Of a DNA stretch of 41,975 bases, positions 9,030-19,071 are shown in pieces (position 1 is the first letter of the stretch; each line of letters starts with the position of its first letter). Below the pieces are notes generated by a model. That model did no database searches and was not told where the DNA came from. It saw only the letters and a program-made list of their open reading frames with translations. Source of the DNA: Desulfobacteraceae bacterium. Lineage in GTDB: Bacteria > Desulfobacterota > Desulfobacteria > Desulfobacterales > JAABTS01. The stretch is taken from assembly GCA_011389735.1 (NCBI GenBank), contig JAABTS010000031.1, positions 1-41,975 on the forward strand. The letters run 5' to 3'. The position numbers were made by a program, and so were the translations under genes.

Positions 9030-9581
9030 TCAGGCGCTGTAGATCACCACAATAAGCTCGGACGTTTCTTCCCCGACATTTCGCAATTGATGGCGAATAC
9101 CGGAATTGAAATGAAGGGACTCACCGGTTTCCAGATGATTTACATGGTCGCCGACCGTGATTTCGATACCGCCGGAAAGCACATAAACAAACTCCTCGCC
9201 TTCATGACAATATCCGACGCCCTCATGTTCCTGCTGTGGCTCCACGGTAACACGGAACGCTTTTAAATGCTTGTTTTCCGCGCCGGGCGTCAATGTCGTA
9301 TATGCGTAGTTGTCCGTTCTGCTGGTATACGCCTTGACCCGTTTTTCAAGTTTTTCCTCCTGGTTTTTCAAAAACTGTCCGGAATCGATTTGAAGCGCCT
9401 TGGCGATCTGAATCAATGCGCCGACCGGTGGAATCGCTTTTCCGGATTCGATGTCCTTGAGGTAATCGACAGCACACCCGGTTTCATTGGCGACCTGATC
9501 CAGAGTGATTTTTTTATCGGTTCTCGCCTTTTTGATCCGTTTTCCGATGGAAACCGTTTTATCCGCTTGTTTTTTCGGCAT
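9030..9581 (-). CDS. XRE-family regulator with C-terminal cupin
   Basis: This 183-residue protein has an N-terminal helix-turn-helix of the XRE/Cro type (about residues 10-65, ITLDQVANETGCAVDYLKDIE) and a C-terminal cupin barrel (about 110-180, with CHEGEEFVYVLSGGIEITVGD and GESLHFNSGIRHQLRN). Proteins of this type sense a small ligand or metal in the cupin and act as transcription factors. It sits 54 bp after the 3-hydroxybutyryl-CoA dehydrogenase gene and 166 bp before the acyl-CoA dehydrogenase gene, so it probably regulates this module. A GGAGG ribosome-binding site lies directly before the ATG. Confidence 0.85.
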   Translation of the reverse strand: MPKKQADKTVSIGKRIKKARTDKKITLDQVANETGCAVDYLKDIESGKAIPPVGALIQIAKALQIDSGQFLKNQEEKLEKRVKAYTSRTDNYAYTTLTPGAENKHLKAFRVTVEPQQEHEGVGYCHEGEEFVYVLSGGIEITVGDHVNHLETGESLHFNSGIRHQLRNVGEETSELIVVIYSA

Positions 9582-9635
9582 AAGCCCTCCTTTCGATATT
9601 GTTTTGGGCTCGTTTGAATTGTGAAGGCGGGCGAA

Positions 9636-10484
9636 TCAATAGGTGTAAAATCCTTTGCCCGATTTTCGCCCCAGACGACCGGCTTCCACATATTTTCGCA
9701 GAAGAGGGCAGGGGCGGTATTTTGAATCGCAAAATCCGTTATAGAGTGTTTCCATGATCGCAAGGCAAGTGTCCAATCCGATCAGATCCGCAAGCGCCAG
9801 AGGGCCCATAGGATGGTTCATCCCAAGTTTCATGACCGTGTCGATCGCTTCGGCGTCGCCTACGCCGTGATATAAACAATACACCGCTTCGTTGATCATC
9901 GGCATGAGTATACGGTTGGCGATAAATCCCGGAAAATCGTTCGCTTCGGCCGGTGTTTTGCCGAATCGGACGGACAAATCCCAGGTCGATTGAAAGGTTT
10001 CATCGGACGTTTCCAGCCCACGGATAATTTCCACCAGCTTCATCACCGGCACTGGATTCATGAAATGCATGCCGATCACTTTTTCAGGCCGTTTGGTTCG
10101 GGCGGCGACCCGTCCGATAGGGATAGACGACGTGTTGGTCGATAAAATGGCGTGCGGCGGACAAAGTTTGTCCAGATCTTCAAACAATTTGAATTTGATC
10201 TCCTCGTTTTCAGTAGCCGCTTCGACGACAAAGTCTGCGGCTTCCATTTCATCCAGGATCACTGTTTTTTTGATTCGGCTCAAGACCGCGGTCTTGTCGT
10301 CCTCGGACATCTTTCCTTTATCAACGCTTCGGCTCAGATTTTTCGTGATAGTATCGATCCCGCGTTGAACAAATTCCTCCTTCACGTCGGCCATAATGAC
10401 TTCAAGTCCGCTCATGGACGCGACTTGAGCGATCCCGTTACCCATTTGCCCGGCCCCGATCACGCCGAAAGTCTTAATTTCCAT
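9636..10484 (-). CDS. hbd: 3-hydroxybutyryl-CoA dehydrogenase
   Basis: This 282-residue enzyme is the standard length for the bacterial Hbd family, which oxidises (S)-3-hydroxybutyryl-CoA to acetoacetyl-CoA with NAD(P). The N-terminal Rossmann motif is GVIGAGQMGNGIAQV. The catalytic region has STNTSSIPI and GMHFMNPVPVMKLVEI, followed by DFPGFIANRILMPMINEA, and the protein ends in RKSGKGFYTY. The ATG is preceded by GGAGGAAAGAG. It lies between thiolase and the cupin regulator on the same strand. It supplies the third step of short-chain beta-oxidation; the second-step enoyl-CoA hydratase is not in this window. Confidence 0.93.
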   Translation of the reverse strand: MEIKTFGVIGAGQMGNGIAQVASMSGLEVIMADVKEEFVQRGIDTITKNLSRSVDKGKMSEDDKTAVLSRIKKTVILDEMEAADFVVEAATENEEIKFKLFEDLDKLCPPHAILSTNTSSIPIGRVAARTKRPEKVIGMHFMNPVPVMKLVEIIRGLETSDETFQSTWDLSVRFGKTPAEANDFPGFIANRILMPMINEAVYCLYHGVGDAEAIDTVMKLGMNHPMGPLALADLIGLDTCLAIMETLYNGFCDSKYRPCPLLRKYVEAGRLGRKSGKGFYTY

Positions 10485-10523
10485 CTCTTTCCTCCATTTG
10501 TCGCCGGTTGAGAGTTTGTACGC

Positions 10524-10757
10524 TTATATCCTTCGGGAAATCAAATTTCAGAAGGGTAGGGGGAGGCTATAATTCAGCTCGTATCTTGTGGCTGAACGAA
10601 AACCTTCTCACGCTCCCAGGGGATTTGCAATCCCCGTTGGCCGCAAGAGGGGACACGCGGGTTACAAACCCGCTCAGAGCCTCTTTTTGATACTTTTCGT
10701 TCAAGCACTATCTTTCCGACTGATAACGCACTGGAATTTAATCTCCGAAAGACTATC
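10524..10757. repeat. Family-A copy A4 interrupted by a family-B-like element
   Basis: The left arm (GGGAAATCAAATTTCAG near 10535) and right arm (ACGCACTGGAATTTAATCTCC near 10725-10745) are family A. Between them, about 10589-10703, is a second element bounded by TGAACGAAAA and TTTTCGTTCA. It carries the palindromes GGGGATTTGCAATCCCC and GCGGGTTACAAACCCGC, the same module types as in the element at 4433-4663. The repeat fills the 306-bp gap between thiolase and 3-hydroxybutyryl-CoA dehydrogenase; no gene is present there. Confidence 0.75.
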
Positions 10758-10790
10758 ATCCCCCTGGGAAAGCGTTGTTGTTATTGCATA

Positions 10791-11969
10791 TCAATCCCGT
10801 TTAACGATCATGGCCACGGCTTCGCCGCCGCCAAGGCAAAGGGACGCCAGCCCCTTGTGTTTGTCCTGTCGGATCATTTCGAATAAAAGGGTCGTCAGGA
10901 CTCTGCAACCGCTGGCCCCGATAGGGTGGCCCAGCGCTACAGCTCCGCCGTTGACGTTCACTTTCCGGGGATCCAGCCCCAGTTCCCGAATCACCGCCAC
11001 CGTGGAACCGCTGAAAGCCTCGTTGACTTCATACAAATCGATCTCGTCGGTCGTAAGGCCTTCTTTTTTTAAACATTTCGGAATCGCCCACATAGGCGCG
11101 ACCAGAACGTATTTCATATCGATTCCATAGGACGCCTGGGCTCCTATGGAACATAACACTTTGCAACCCAGAGATTCGGCCTTTTGTCTCGACATGACCA
11201 CCACGGCGGAGGCCCCGTCGCTGATGATCGATGCGTTCCCGGCCGTCCCGGTTCCGTCTGATTTGAATGCGGAGCGCATTTTCGAAAGCATGTCAAAGCT
11301 TGTTTCTCTGGGGCATTCATCCGTGTCGAAAACCAATGGATCGCCTTTCTTTTTGGGGATTTGCACCGGAACGATCTCATCCTTGAATCTGCCGGCCGCA
11401 ATTGCCTCCATCGCTCTTTTATAGGATTCCTCAGCGTACAGGTCCTGGTCTTCCCGGGATACGTTATACCGTTCGGCGCACAATTCATTGGAAAGGCCCA
11501 TATGAAAATCATTGACGATATCCCACAAACCGTCGTGAATCATGTGATCCTGAAGCGTTCCCGCCCCCATGCGATAACCGAACCGCGCTTTTTCAAGATA
11601 GTACGGCGCAAGGCTCATGGTTTCCATGCCGCCCGCCACGATTACATCTGCGTCGCCGGTTTGAATCGCCTGCGCCGCCAGCATGACCGATTTGAGGCTT
11701 GACCCGCACACCTTGTTAACCGTGATACATTCAGCCTCCCAGGGCATGCCTGCGAGCACCGCAGCCTGTTTGGCCGGATTCTGGCCGTATCCGCAAGGCA
11801 GCACCTGCCCCATAATCACTTCATTGACATCTTCTTTTTGAATGTTCGCCCGTGTAAGGGATTCTTCGATAACCAGCGCGCCCAGACGGGTCGCTCCGAT
11901 TTCGCTCAAGGTTCCGTTGAACGCTCCAAGCGGCGTTCGCACGGCGGAAACTATTACCGCTTCTCTCAT
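10791..11969 (-). CDS. Acetyl-CoA C-acetyltransferase (thiolase)
   Basis: This 392-residue protein is a typical biosynthetic/degradative short-chain thiolase, cleaving acetoacetyl-CoA with CoA to two acetyl-CoA (reversible). The nucleophilic Cys is in NKVCGSSLKS (C88), the His in GGAVALGHPIGASG (H348), and the second Cys in CLGGGEAVAMI (C378). An AAGGAG ribosome-binding site precedes the ATG. It lies between the double-ACT gene and the 3-hydroxybutyryl-CoA dehydrogenase gene, and would supply the final step of butyrate oxidation in this block. Confidence 0.94.
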   Translation of the reverse strand: MREAVIVSAVRTPLGAFNGTLSEIGATRLGALVIEESLTRANIQKEDVNEVIMGQVLPCGYGQNPAKQAAVLAGMPWEAECITVNKVCGSSLKSVMLAAQAIQTGDADVIVAGGMETMSLAPYYLEKARFGYRMGAGTLQDHMIHDGLWDIVNDFHMGLSNELCAERYNVSREDQDLYAEESYKRAMEAIAAGRFKDEIVPVQIPKKKGDPLVFDTDECPRETSFDMLSKMRSAFKSDGTGTAGNASIISDGASAVVVMSRQKAESLGCKVLCSIGAQASYGIDMKYVLVAPMWAIPKCLKKEGLTTDEIDLYEVNEAFSGSTVAVIRELGLDPRKVNVNGGAVALGHPIGASGCRVLTTLLFEMIRQDKHKGLASLCLGGGEAVAMIVKRD

Positions 11970-11989
11970 AAATCTACTCCTTGTTATGG

Positions 11990-12180
11990 CTGTTGCCTTT
12001 CAAATATTAATCCGAGTGTTCCGTCCCGAGGCCGACGTGGATTGCAAATCCCCTGTGAGCTTAGGCAGGTTCCCTCTCGTGGCCCAAAGTCACAACATAC
12101 TATCGGCATATCCCGGGCCGACAACGCAGTGAGATTTAATTTCCCGAATACTATTGATTGTCTGAAAACCTGTATATGGT
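11990..12180. repeat. Family-A copy A5, rearranged
   Basis: The right half is well preserved (ATATCCCGGGCCGACAACGC, then AGTGAGATTTAATTTCCCGA). The left half is only recognisable at its tip (GCCTTTCAAATATTAAT), and the middle contains GGATTGCAAATCCCC, a family-B palindrome. A further CTGAAAACCTGTATA tip lies at 12161-12175. It occupies the gap between the ACT protein and thiolase genes. Confidence 0.65.
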
Positions 12181-12191
12181 TTCAGGCTGAG

Positions 12192-12674
12192 TTATTCTTC
12201 AAAAATTTTGGACGCCGCATCGATATCCTCGGGACAGAACACGAACAGGCATTTTTCGTCCGGGGATGACACGGATCCGTACACATAATTGATATTAACG
12301 CCTTCTTCGCCCATTTTCATGGCTACTTCAGCCATTGCTCCCGGCTTGTTTTCCAGGTGTATGGCGATGACCGGCATAATATCGAAAATGTAATCGTGTT
12401 TGGATAAAAGATCGATCGTTTTATCGGTTTGATCGACCAGAATTCGAATCAGGGCGAATTGCGCCGAATCCTTGCGCATGGAATTATAACTGGCGCTAGA
12501 TGCAATCCGTTTGAGGGATCTTCCCCGGGCCTTGAACAATTCCTGAACGTAAGCGGAGGCGTCCTGGATTGTCAGCGCGTCGATATTGATGTTTTCATTG
12601 GACAGAAGCGTCGATAATTTACCAAGCTCGCCCGGTTCGTTTTTCAGGAATAAAGAAATTTCCGTTTTTACCAT
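12192..12674 (-). CDS. Tandem ACT-domain protein
   Basis: The protein has 160 residues and two ACT domains. The first begins KTEISLFLKNEPGELGKLSTLLSNENINIDAL (about 3-70) and the second FDIMPVIAIHLENKPGAMAEVAMKMGEEGVNI (about 95-155). ACT domains bind amino acids or similar small molecules and regulate enzymes or transport; free-standing double-ACT proteins are common near acyl-CoA and keto-acid metabolism genes in anaerobes. It starts 27 bp after the acyl-CoA mutase gene, so the two are probably co-transcribed. It could sense a branched-chain amino acid linked to isobutyryl-CoA, but that is inference. GGAGAAGG lies upstream of the ATG. Confidence 0.85.
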   Translation of the reverse strand: MVKTEISLFLKNEPGELGKLSTLLSNENINIDALTIQDASAYVQELFKARGRSLKRIASSASYNSMRKDSAQFALIRILVDQTDKTIDLLSKHDYIFDIMPVIAIHLENKPGAMAEVAMKMGEEGVNINYVYGSVSSPDEKCLFVFCPEDIDAASKIFEE

Positions 12675-12701
12675 GATTTGCCTTCTCCATTTTTTTTCCG
12701 T

Positions 12702-15989
<3,288 letters not shown>

Positions 15990-16090
15990 TCCCTCCTCCT
16001 TGAACCGCTTTTTTATATACGATTCCGGTTGTCGTGGTTCCCTCGGCCGGTGATTGCTTGTAACAGGCCGCACCGCCTTACGGATATTTA

Positions 16091-16300
16091 TATAGCCTTT
16101 CAGGCATCCTTCATCTGTCACATCTGTCAGTTTACACTTTGAAATCGGGATCGCTATCGAGAGCGAATTGTTTCGATCCCGATAGCGATCCCGATCCCGA
16201 TCCCGACTTGGAAAGTGTCAACCACTTTCCTGGGTTTATGAAGGACGCCGCCTTTCAGATATTGAAATTCACGAAGCGGCGGGCCGGAGGTTACATTGTT
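16091..16300. repeat. Family-A copy A6, split by a family-D element
   Basis: The left tip TATAGCCTTTCAG (16091-16103) is family A and is interrupted by the family-D element at 16103-16249. Family-A sequence then restarts with a duplicated GCCTTTCA and continues ATATTGAAATTCACGAAGCG to GGCGGGCCGGAGG. The right half of the palindrome is missing or degraded. Confidence 0.75.
16103..16249. mobile_element. MITE-like element (family D) with 8-bp target duplication
   Basis: The ends are GGCATCCTTCAT (left) and ATGAAGGACGCC (right), inverted repeats with one mismatch. Both flanks read GCCTTTCA (16095-16102 and 16250-16257), a perfect 8-bp direct repeat that looks like a target-site duplication inside a family-A repeat. 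The interior is a long inverted repeat: GTTTACACTTT followed by GATCGG-type hexamers, pairing with GATCCC hexamers followed by AAAGTGTCAAC. It has no coding capacity, so it would have been moved by a transposase encoded elsewhere. A related copy is at 29520-29654. Confidence 0.8.
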
Positions 16301-16338
16301 CAAACACTCATTCGGGGTCGTGATCATAAATGAAAACG

Positions 16339-16372
16339 ATCCCGATCCCGATCCCGATCCCGATCCCGATTA
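16339..16372. repeat. GATCCC hexamer tandem array
   Basis: Five and a half uninterrupted copies of the hexamer CGATCC. The same hexamer builds the stem of the family-D elements at 16103 and 29520. It may be a truncated family-D remnant just downstream of the TetR gene. The remainder of the 406-bp gap between the mutase and TetR genes holds no gene. Confidence 0.7.
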
Positions 16373-16395
16373 GCTAACTTCTCTGAAAACATGGA

Positions 16396-17055
16396 TCACT
16401 CCGATGAACCATATCGATTCTTTTCAAACATCATGTTCAAAATGAACTTTGTTTGAAGCTCGGTATACGTTTCAATACTGTAGTGACGCGCCAGAAACCA
16501 TCGCCTGAAAGTCCACATGTGGCCCAGAACGGTAATGTCATGCGCATATAGTTCGATTTCCCGTTCGTTCAGATCAAGACGCCCGGTTGCAGCCAGATTC
16601 GCCAAAACGCGAACAAAAATGCCGGTAATGGCGACTTCGTTTTCGAGGATTTTCTTTTTCCACTGATGCGGCAGAGAACGGGTCTCCTGATAAATCAAAA
16701 GAATATGGTCTCCCCATCGATGGCACACCATAAAATATTCCCGAATGACTTCGGACAATAAATTTTTATCATCGCTAGTTCGGGAAAGCGCTTCGGTCAC
16801 GCCCTGCTCGACCTCGGCGTGAATGTCGTCACAAACCATGTATAAAATATCTTCCTTGGAAGCAACGTATTCATACAGCGAACCGATTGAAAAACCGGCG
16901 GCCCTGGCGATTTCCCGAGTCGTAGTCTTATGAAAACCGTTCTTGATAAACAGCTTGACTGCGGCGTCCACAATTTGACGGCGCCTGCGATTCACCAACT
17001 CGACGTTTTTCACCTGAGTCGGTATATCGGTTGTTCTGGCGGGTTGTCGTTTCAT
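16396..17055 (-). CDS. TetR/AcrR-family transcriptional regulator
   Basis: The 219-residue protein has an N-terminal TetR helix-turn-helix (about residues 22-70: RRRQIVDAAVKLFIKNGFHK, TTTREIARAAGFSIGSLYEYV, ASKEDILY) and an all-helical ligand-binding C-terminus. TetR proteins next to acyl-CoA genes usually bind acyl-CoA and repress the pathway. It lies upstream of icmF on the same strand and has a candidate TetR-type operator in its own upstream region at 17205-17222, suggesting autoregulation. I take the ATG at 17055 as start because it begins MKRQPARTTD just before the DNA-binding domain; the 59 upstream in-frame residues are not family-like. Confidence 0.88.
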   Translation of the reverse strand: MKRQPARTTDIPTQVKNVELVNRRRRQIVDAAVKLFIKNGFHKTTTREIARAAGFSIGSLYEYVASKEDILYMVCDDIHAEVEQGVTEALSRTSDDKNLLSEVIREYFMVCHRWGDHILLIYQETRSLPHQWKKKILENEVAITGIFVRVLANLAATGRLDLNEREIELYAHDITVLGHMWTFRRWFLARHYSIETYTELQTKFILNMMFEKNRYGSSE

Positions 17056-17204
17056 GTATCGAAGTGTCCGGATGCGATTGAATGATTGACGGACGTTCAA
17101 ATATTGCGTTGAAACGCCCTGGCGGCCGACGGGACCCGTGTTTTTTCCCGTCAACCTGCTGAAATGCTTAAATCTGAATAACGAAACCGATCGCCCGTCA
17201 TTAC

Positions 17205-17222
17205 TGAACGAGCGCTCAGTCA
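17205..17222. promoter_or_regulatory. Candidate TetR operator
   Basis: TGAACGAGCGCTCAGTCA is an imperfect palindrome: 7 of 9 positions pair about the GAGC/GCTC centre, with TGA/TCA ends. This layout is common for operators of TetR regulators of fatty-acid and acyl-CoA genes. It is 150 bp before the TetR start codon. I saw no second copy before icmF in this window. Confidence 0.5.
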
Positions 17223-17268
17223 TCAATACCACGCCAAATTTTGTATTGTCAAGTCTTTTTATATATTG

Positions 17269-17534
17269 TATAGGTTTTCAGAAATTAAATTTCACAAGGC
17301 GGCAGGCCCGGGATTGTTGCATTTTGTGTTGAGTGCTGAATTAAGGGTACAGGCTTCAGGGGGCAGGTTCAAGGAAGCAGGTTGGAACCAGAATTATGAA
17401 AAAGCCTCCACCTTGCACTCTGCACTCTGCACCCTGCACCCTCACTCAACATTCAACATTCAACATTCAACACAATAAAATTCGCATATCCCCGGGCCGA
17501 CAACGCAGTGAAATTAATTATCTGAAAAGCTATA
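17269..17534. repeat. Family-A copy A7 carrying a family-C loop
   Basis: The left arm runs TATAGGTTTTCAGAAATTAA to GGCAGGCCCGGGATTGTTG. The right arm runs ATCCCCGGGCCGACAACGC to AGTGAAATTAATTATCTGAAAAGCTATA. The normal loop of about 15 bases is replaced by about 170 bases with two low-complexity runs, CTGCACTCTGCACCCTGCACC and repeated ATTCAACATTCAAC. No gene is seen between 17056 and 17697. Confidence 0.85.
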
Positions 17535-17540
17535 GCATCC

Positions 17541-17632
17541 GGAGATGTTATCGGTTTTCAGAAATTCAAGTTCTGAAAACCGATATATTCGACCGATAAC
17601 GCGCTGGAATTCAATATTTAGAAAACGATATC
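17541..17632. repeat. Family-A-derived short palindrome, copy A8
   Basis: A compact perfect hairpin, ATCGGTTTTCAGAA and TTCTGAAAACCGAT (17550-17586), is followed by a family-A right half (CGATAACGCGCTGGAATTCAA, then TTTAGAAAACGATA). It lies just before the small membrane protein gene. Confidence 0.7.
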
Positions 17633-17697
17633 CGGTGCGCTGCTTTTTTTAAACCGTGCGTTGTATATCGATCCAATTTTTGCGGGGAGTGTGTTTT

Positions 17698-17886
17698 ATG
17701 TGGGACATTGTCAGGCTGTTGCCGGTGTTGATCGCCGCCGTTATTCTCGGGAACTGGTTTATGAAGGAACTTCAAATCGCACGGGCGAAACAGGCGCCCT
17801 GGTACGCGCCTTACAAGACCCTGCCGGGGATTATCATTCTGGTCTGCATTATCGGCCTGCCTCTTCTGGTTTGGTTATTGCAATAG
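17698..17886 (+). CDS. Small two-helix membrane protein (62 aa)
   Basis: The ATG at 17698 follows GGGGAG at a suitable distance, which decides it over the upstream in-frame start. The protein has two hydrophobic helices, about residues 5-20 (LLPVLIAAVILGNWF) and 44-61 (IIILVCIIGLPLLVWLL), joined by a polar loop with QIARAKQAPWYAPYKTLPG. I do not recognise a family. It is convergent with the 77-aa gene that follows. Confidence 0.7.
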   Translation: MWDIVRLLPVLIAAVILGNWFMKELQIARAKQAPWYAPYKTLPGIIILVCIIGLPLLVWLLQ

Positions 17887-17929
17887 GAGCGGAAATTCAA
17901 CGGCGGCGTGGTTCGGACCGGTCAACCCG

Positions 17930-18163
17930 TCAGGCGTTTTTCAGTTTTCCTTTGCACCAGAATTCACGAATCAAATTTTCGTAAAAGTTTAAAATAAGGT
18001 TCAGATTGACGACGTCGTTTATTTCGATTTCCACTTTTTTCAGGGGGAAAGGTATGATTCCGGCGTCAAGCAGGATGCTTGAATCCTGAAATTCTATGGT
18101 CATTATATTGCCCGGTGCATCCGTTCCGTTTTCCAGGATAGTGGTGTGTTCTTCATCAGTCAT
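17930..18163 (-). CDS. Hypothetical protein (77 aa)
   Basis: A GGAGG ribosome-binding site eight bases before the ATG at 18163 supports this start (an in-frame codon at 18190 lacks one). The protein is acidic in its first half, has alternating hydrophobic positions suggesting beta strands (IMTIEFQDSSILLDAG, VEIEINDVVNLNLILNFY), and ends with a basic tail containing one Cys. No family is recognised. It lies on the same strand as, and downstream of, the J-domain gene. Confidence 0.6.
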   Translation of the reverse strand: MTDEEHTTILENGTDAPGNIMTIEFQDSSILLDAGIIPFPLKKVEIEINDVVNLNLILNFYENLIREFWCKGKLKNA

Positions 18164-18260
18164 GAGTTGAATCCTCCGTTGCCGTGACATTTAAGTTAGG
18201 GGCCGAATGATTTCCTTGCCGGCGGCCAGTGTCGGCGAATTCCGTGGAGGCGATTGCGAG

Positions 18261-18449
18261 TTAAAATCGACGCCTGAACAACGGAGTTTTGGCCTTCTCC
18301 GGATCGCCGGTGAATGCGGCTTTCCAAAATTCCATAGTATGTTGTATTTGTTGCAAATCGGCGGGTGAAACGCAATAGGGTGGAAAAGGTAATAACCGGT
18401 GGGAATCCCCTACTTCGGAACCTACTGAAACAGGAAAAGACGGATTAGT
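18261..18449 (-). other. Coding-like stretch in frame past the J-domain stop codon
   Basis: On the minus strand, the frame directly after the TAA of the J-domain gene (18450-18452) stays open for 62 codons to a TAA at 18261. It reads like real protein: SFPVSVGSEVGDSHRLLPFP, then SPADLQQIQHTMEFWKAAF, then TGDPEKAKTPLFRRRF. The only ATG is 24 codons before the end, and no good ribosome-binding site is seen. It may be a small gene with an unusual start, a C-terminal extension cut off by a nonsense change, or a readthrough product. Confidence 0.4.
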
Positions 18450-18917
18450 TTATCCGGGTCTTTTTGAATTGTAATAGGTTTCGAGGCGGTCGAACGCGGC
18501 GTTGTAAATCTGCATGATCTCTTTGGATGTCTCCATTTTTTTGGGTTCGTTCATGAACCGGTCGGGATGATATTTATTGATTTCCCGATTTCTGGCTTTT
18601 CTGACTTCGTCCAGGGAAGCAGGCGGTTTCAGATTGAACACCCACAGATCGTCCACAACCTGTTTTGGATAATCGGCGTATTCGGAGCCCGGCCTGTCTT
18701 TTGGCGTTTCCCGGCTGGATTCCCGGAATCCGCCGCCTGCGCCCGGCTCGAAATCGTCGAATTCCGTTTCTTGGGAGGACGCCCTGTCATAATAGGATTT
18801 GAACCGTTCTGAGTAGGCGTTCATCCAGTCGTCGACATCGACGTCGGGTTTCAAGAAACCGGCTTTGTCCAATATGCTGGACCGGGCGATATTGTAAATT
18901 CTATTGATTAGTCCCAT
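18450..18917 (-). CDS. J-domain (DnaJ-like) protein
   Basis: In this 155-residue protein the J domain is C-terminal (about 88-150): LWVFNLKPPASLDEVRKARN, REINKYHPDRFMNEPKK, then helix IV up to LETYYNSKRPG. The HPD tripeptide needed to stimulate DnaK-type ATPases is present. The N-terminal 85 residues are acidic and partly disordered, with a glycine-rich patch. There is no zinc-finger or substrate-binding domain, so it is a specialised co-chaperone rather than DnaJ itself. It starts just after family-A copy A9, and its frame continues open past the stop codon (18261-18449). Confidence 0.85.
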   Translation of the reverse strand: MGLINRIYNIARSSILDKAGFLKPDVDVDDWMNAYSERFKSYYDRASSQETEFDDFEPGAGGGFRESSRETPKDRPGSEYADYPKQVVDDLWVFNLKPPASLDEVRKARNREINKYHPDRFMNEPKKMETSKEIMQIYNAAFDRLETYYNSKRPG

Positions 18918-18938
18918 AAACTCATTCGCTTTGCATAT

Positions 18939-19047
18939 TTATAGCTTTTCAGGAATTAAATTACACAAGGCGGCGGTCCCGGGATAATACTATTCGTATA
19001 TCCCGGGCCGGCGACACAGTGAAATTTGATTTCTGAAAACCTGTATA
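18939..19047. repeat. Family-A palindromic repeat, copy A9 (best full copy)
   Basis: A complete forward copy: TTATAGCTTTTCAGGAATTA, ACACAAGGCGGC, CCCGGGAT, loop AATACTATTCGTAT, ATCCCGGG, CCGGCGACACAGTG, then AAATTTGATTTCTGAAAACC and TGTATA. The arms pair along nearly all their length. It lies between the J-domain gene and the GGDEF gene, both on the minus strand. Confidence 0.9.
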
Positions 19048-19071
19048 AGTTGTCAAAATTAGTCAGGTGTT

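Noticed and set aside
18360-18440. Cobalamin-type or c-di-GMP-type riboswitch
   Set aside because: The GGTGGGAATCCCC segment resembles a piece of the cobalamin riboswitch only superficially. The conserved GCCACTG box and paired stems of either class are not found, and the minus-strand reading looks coding.
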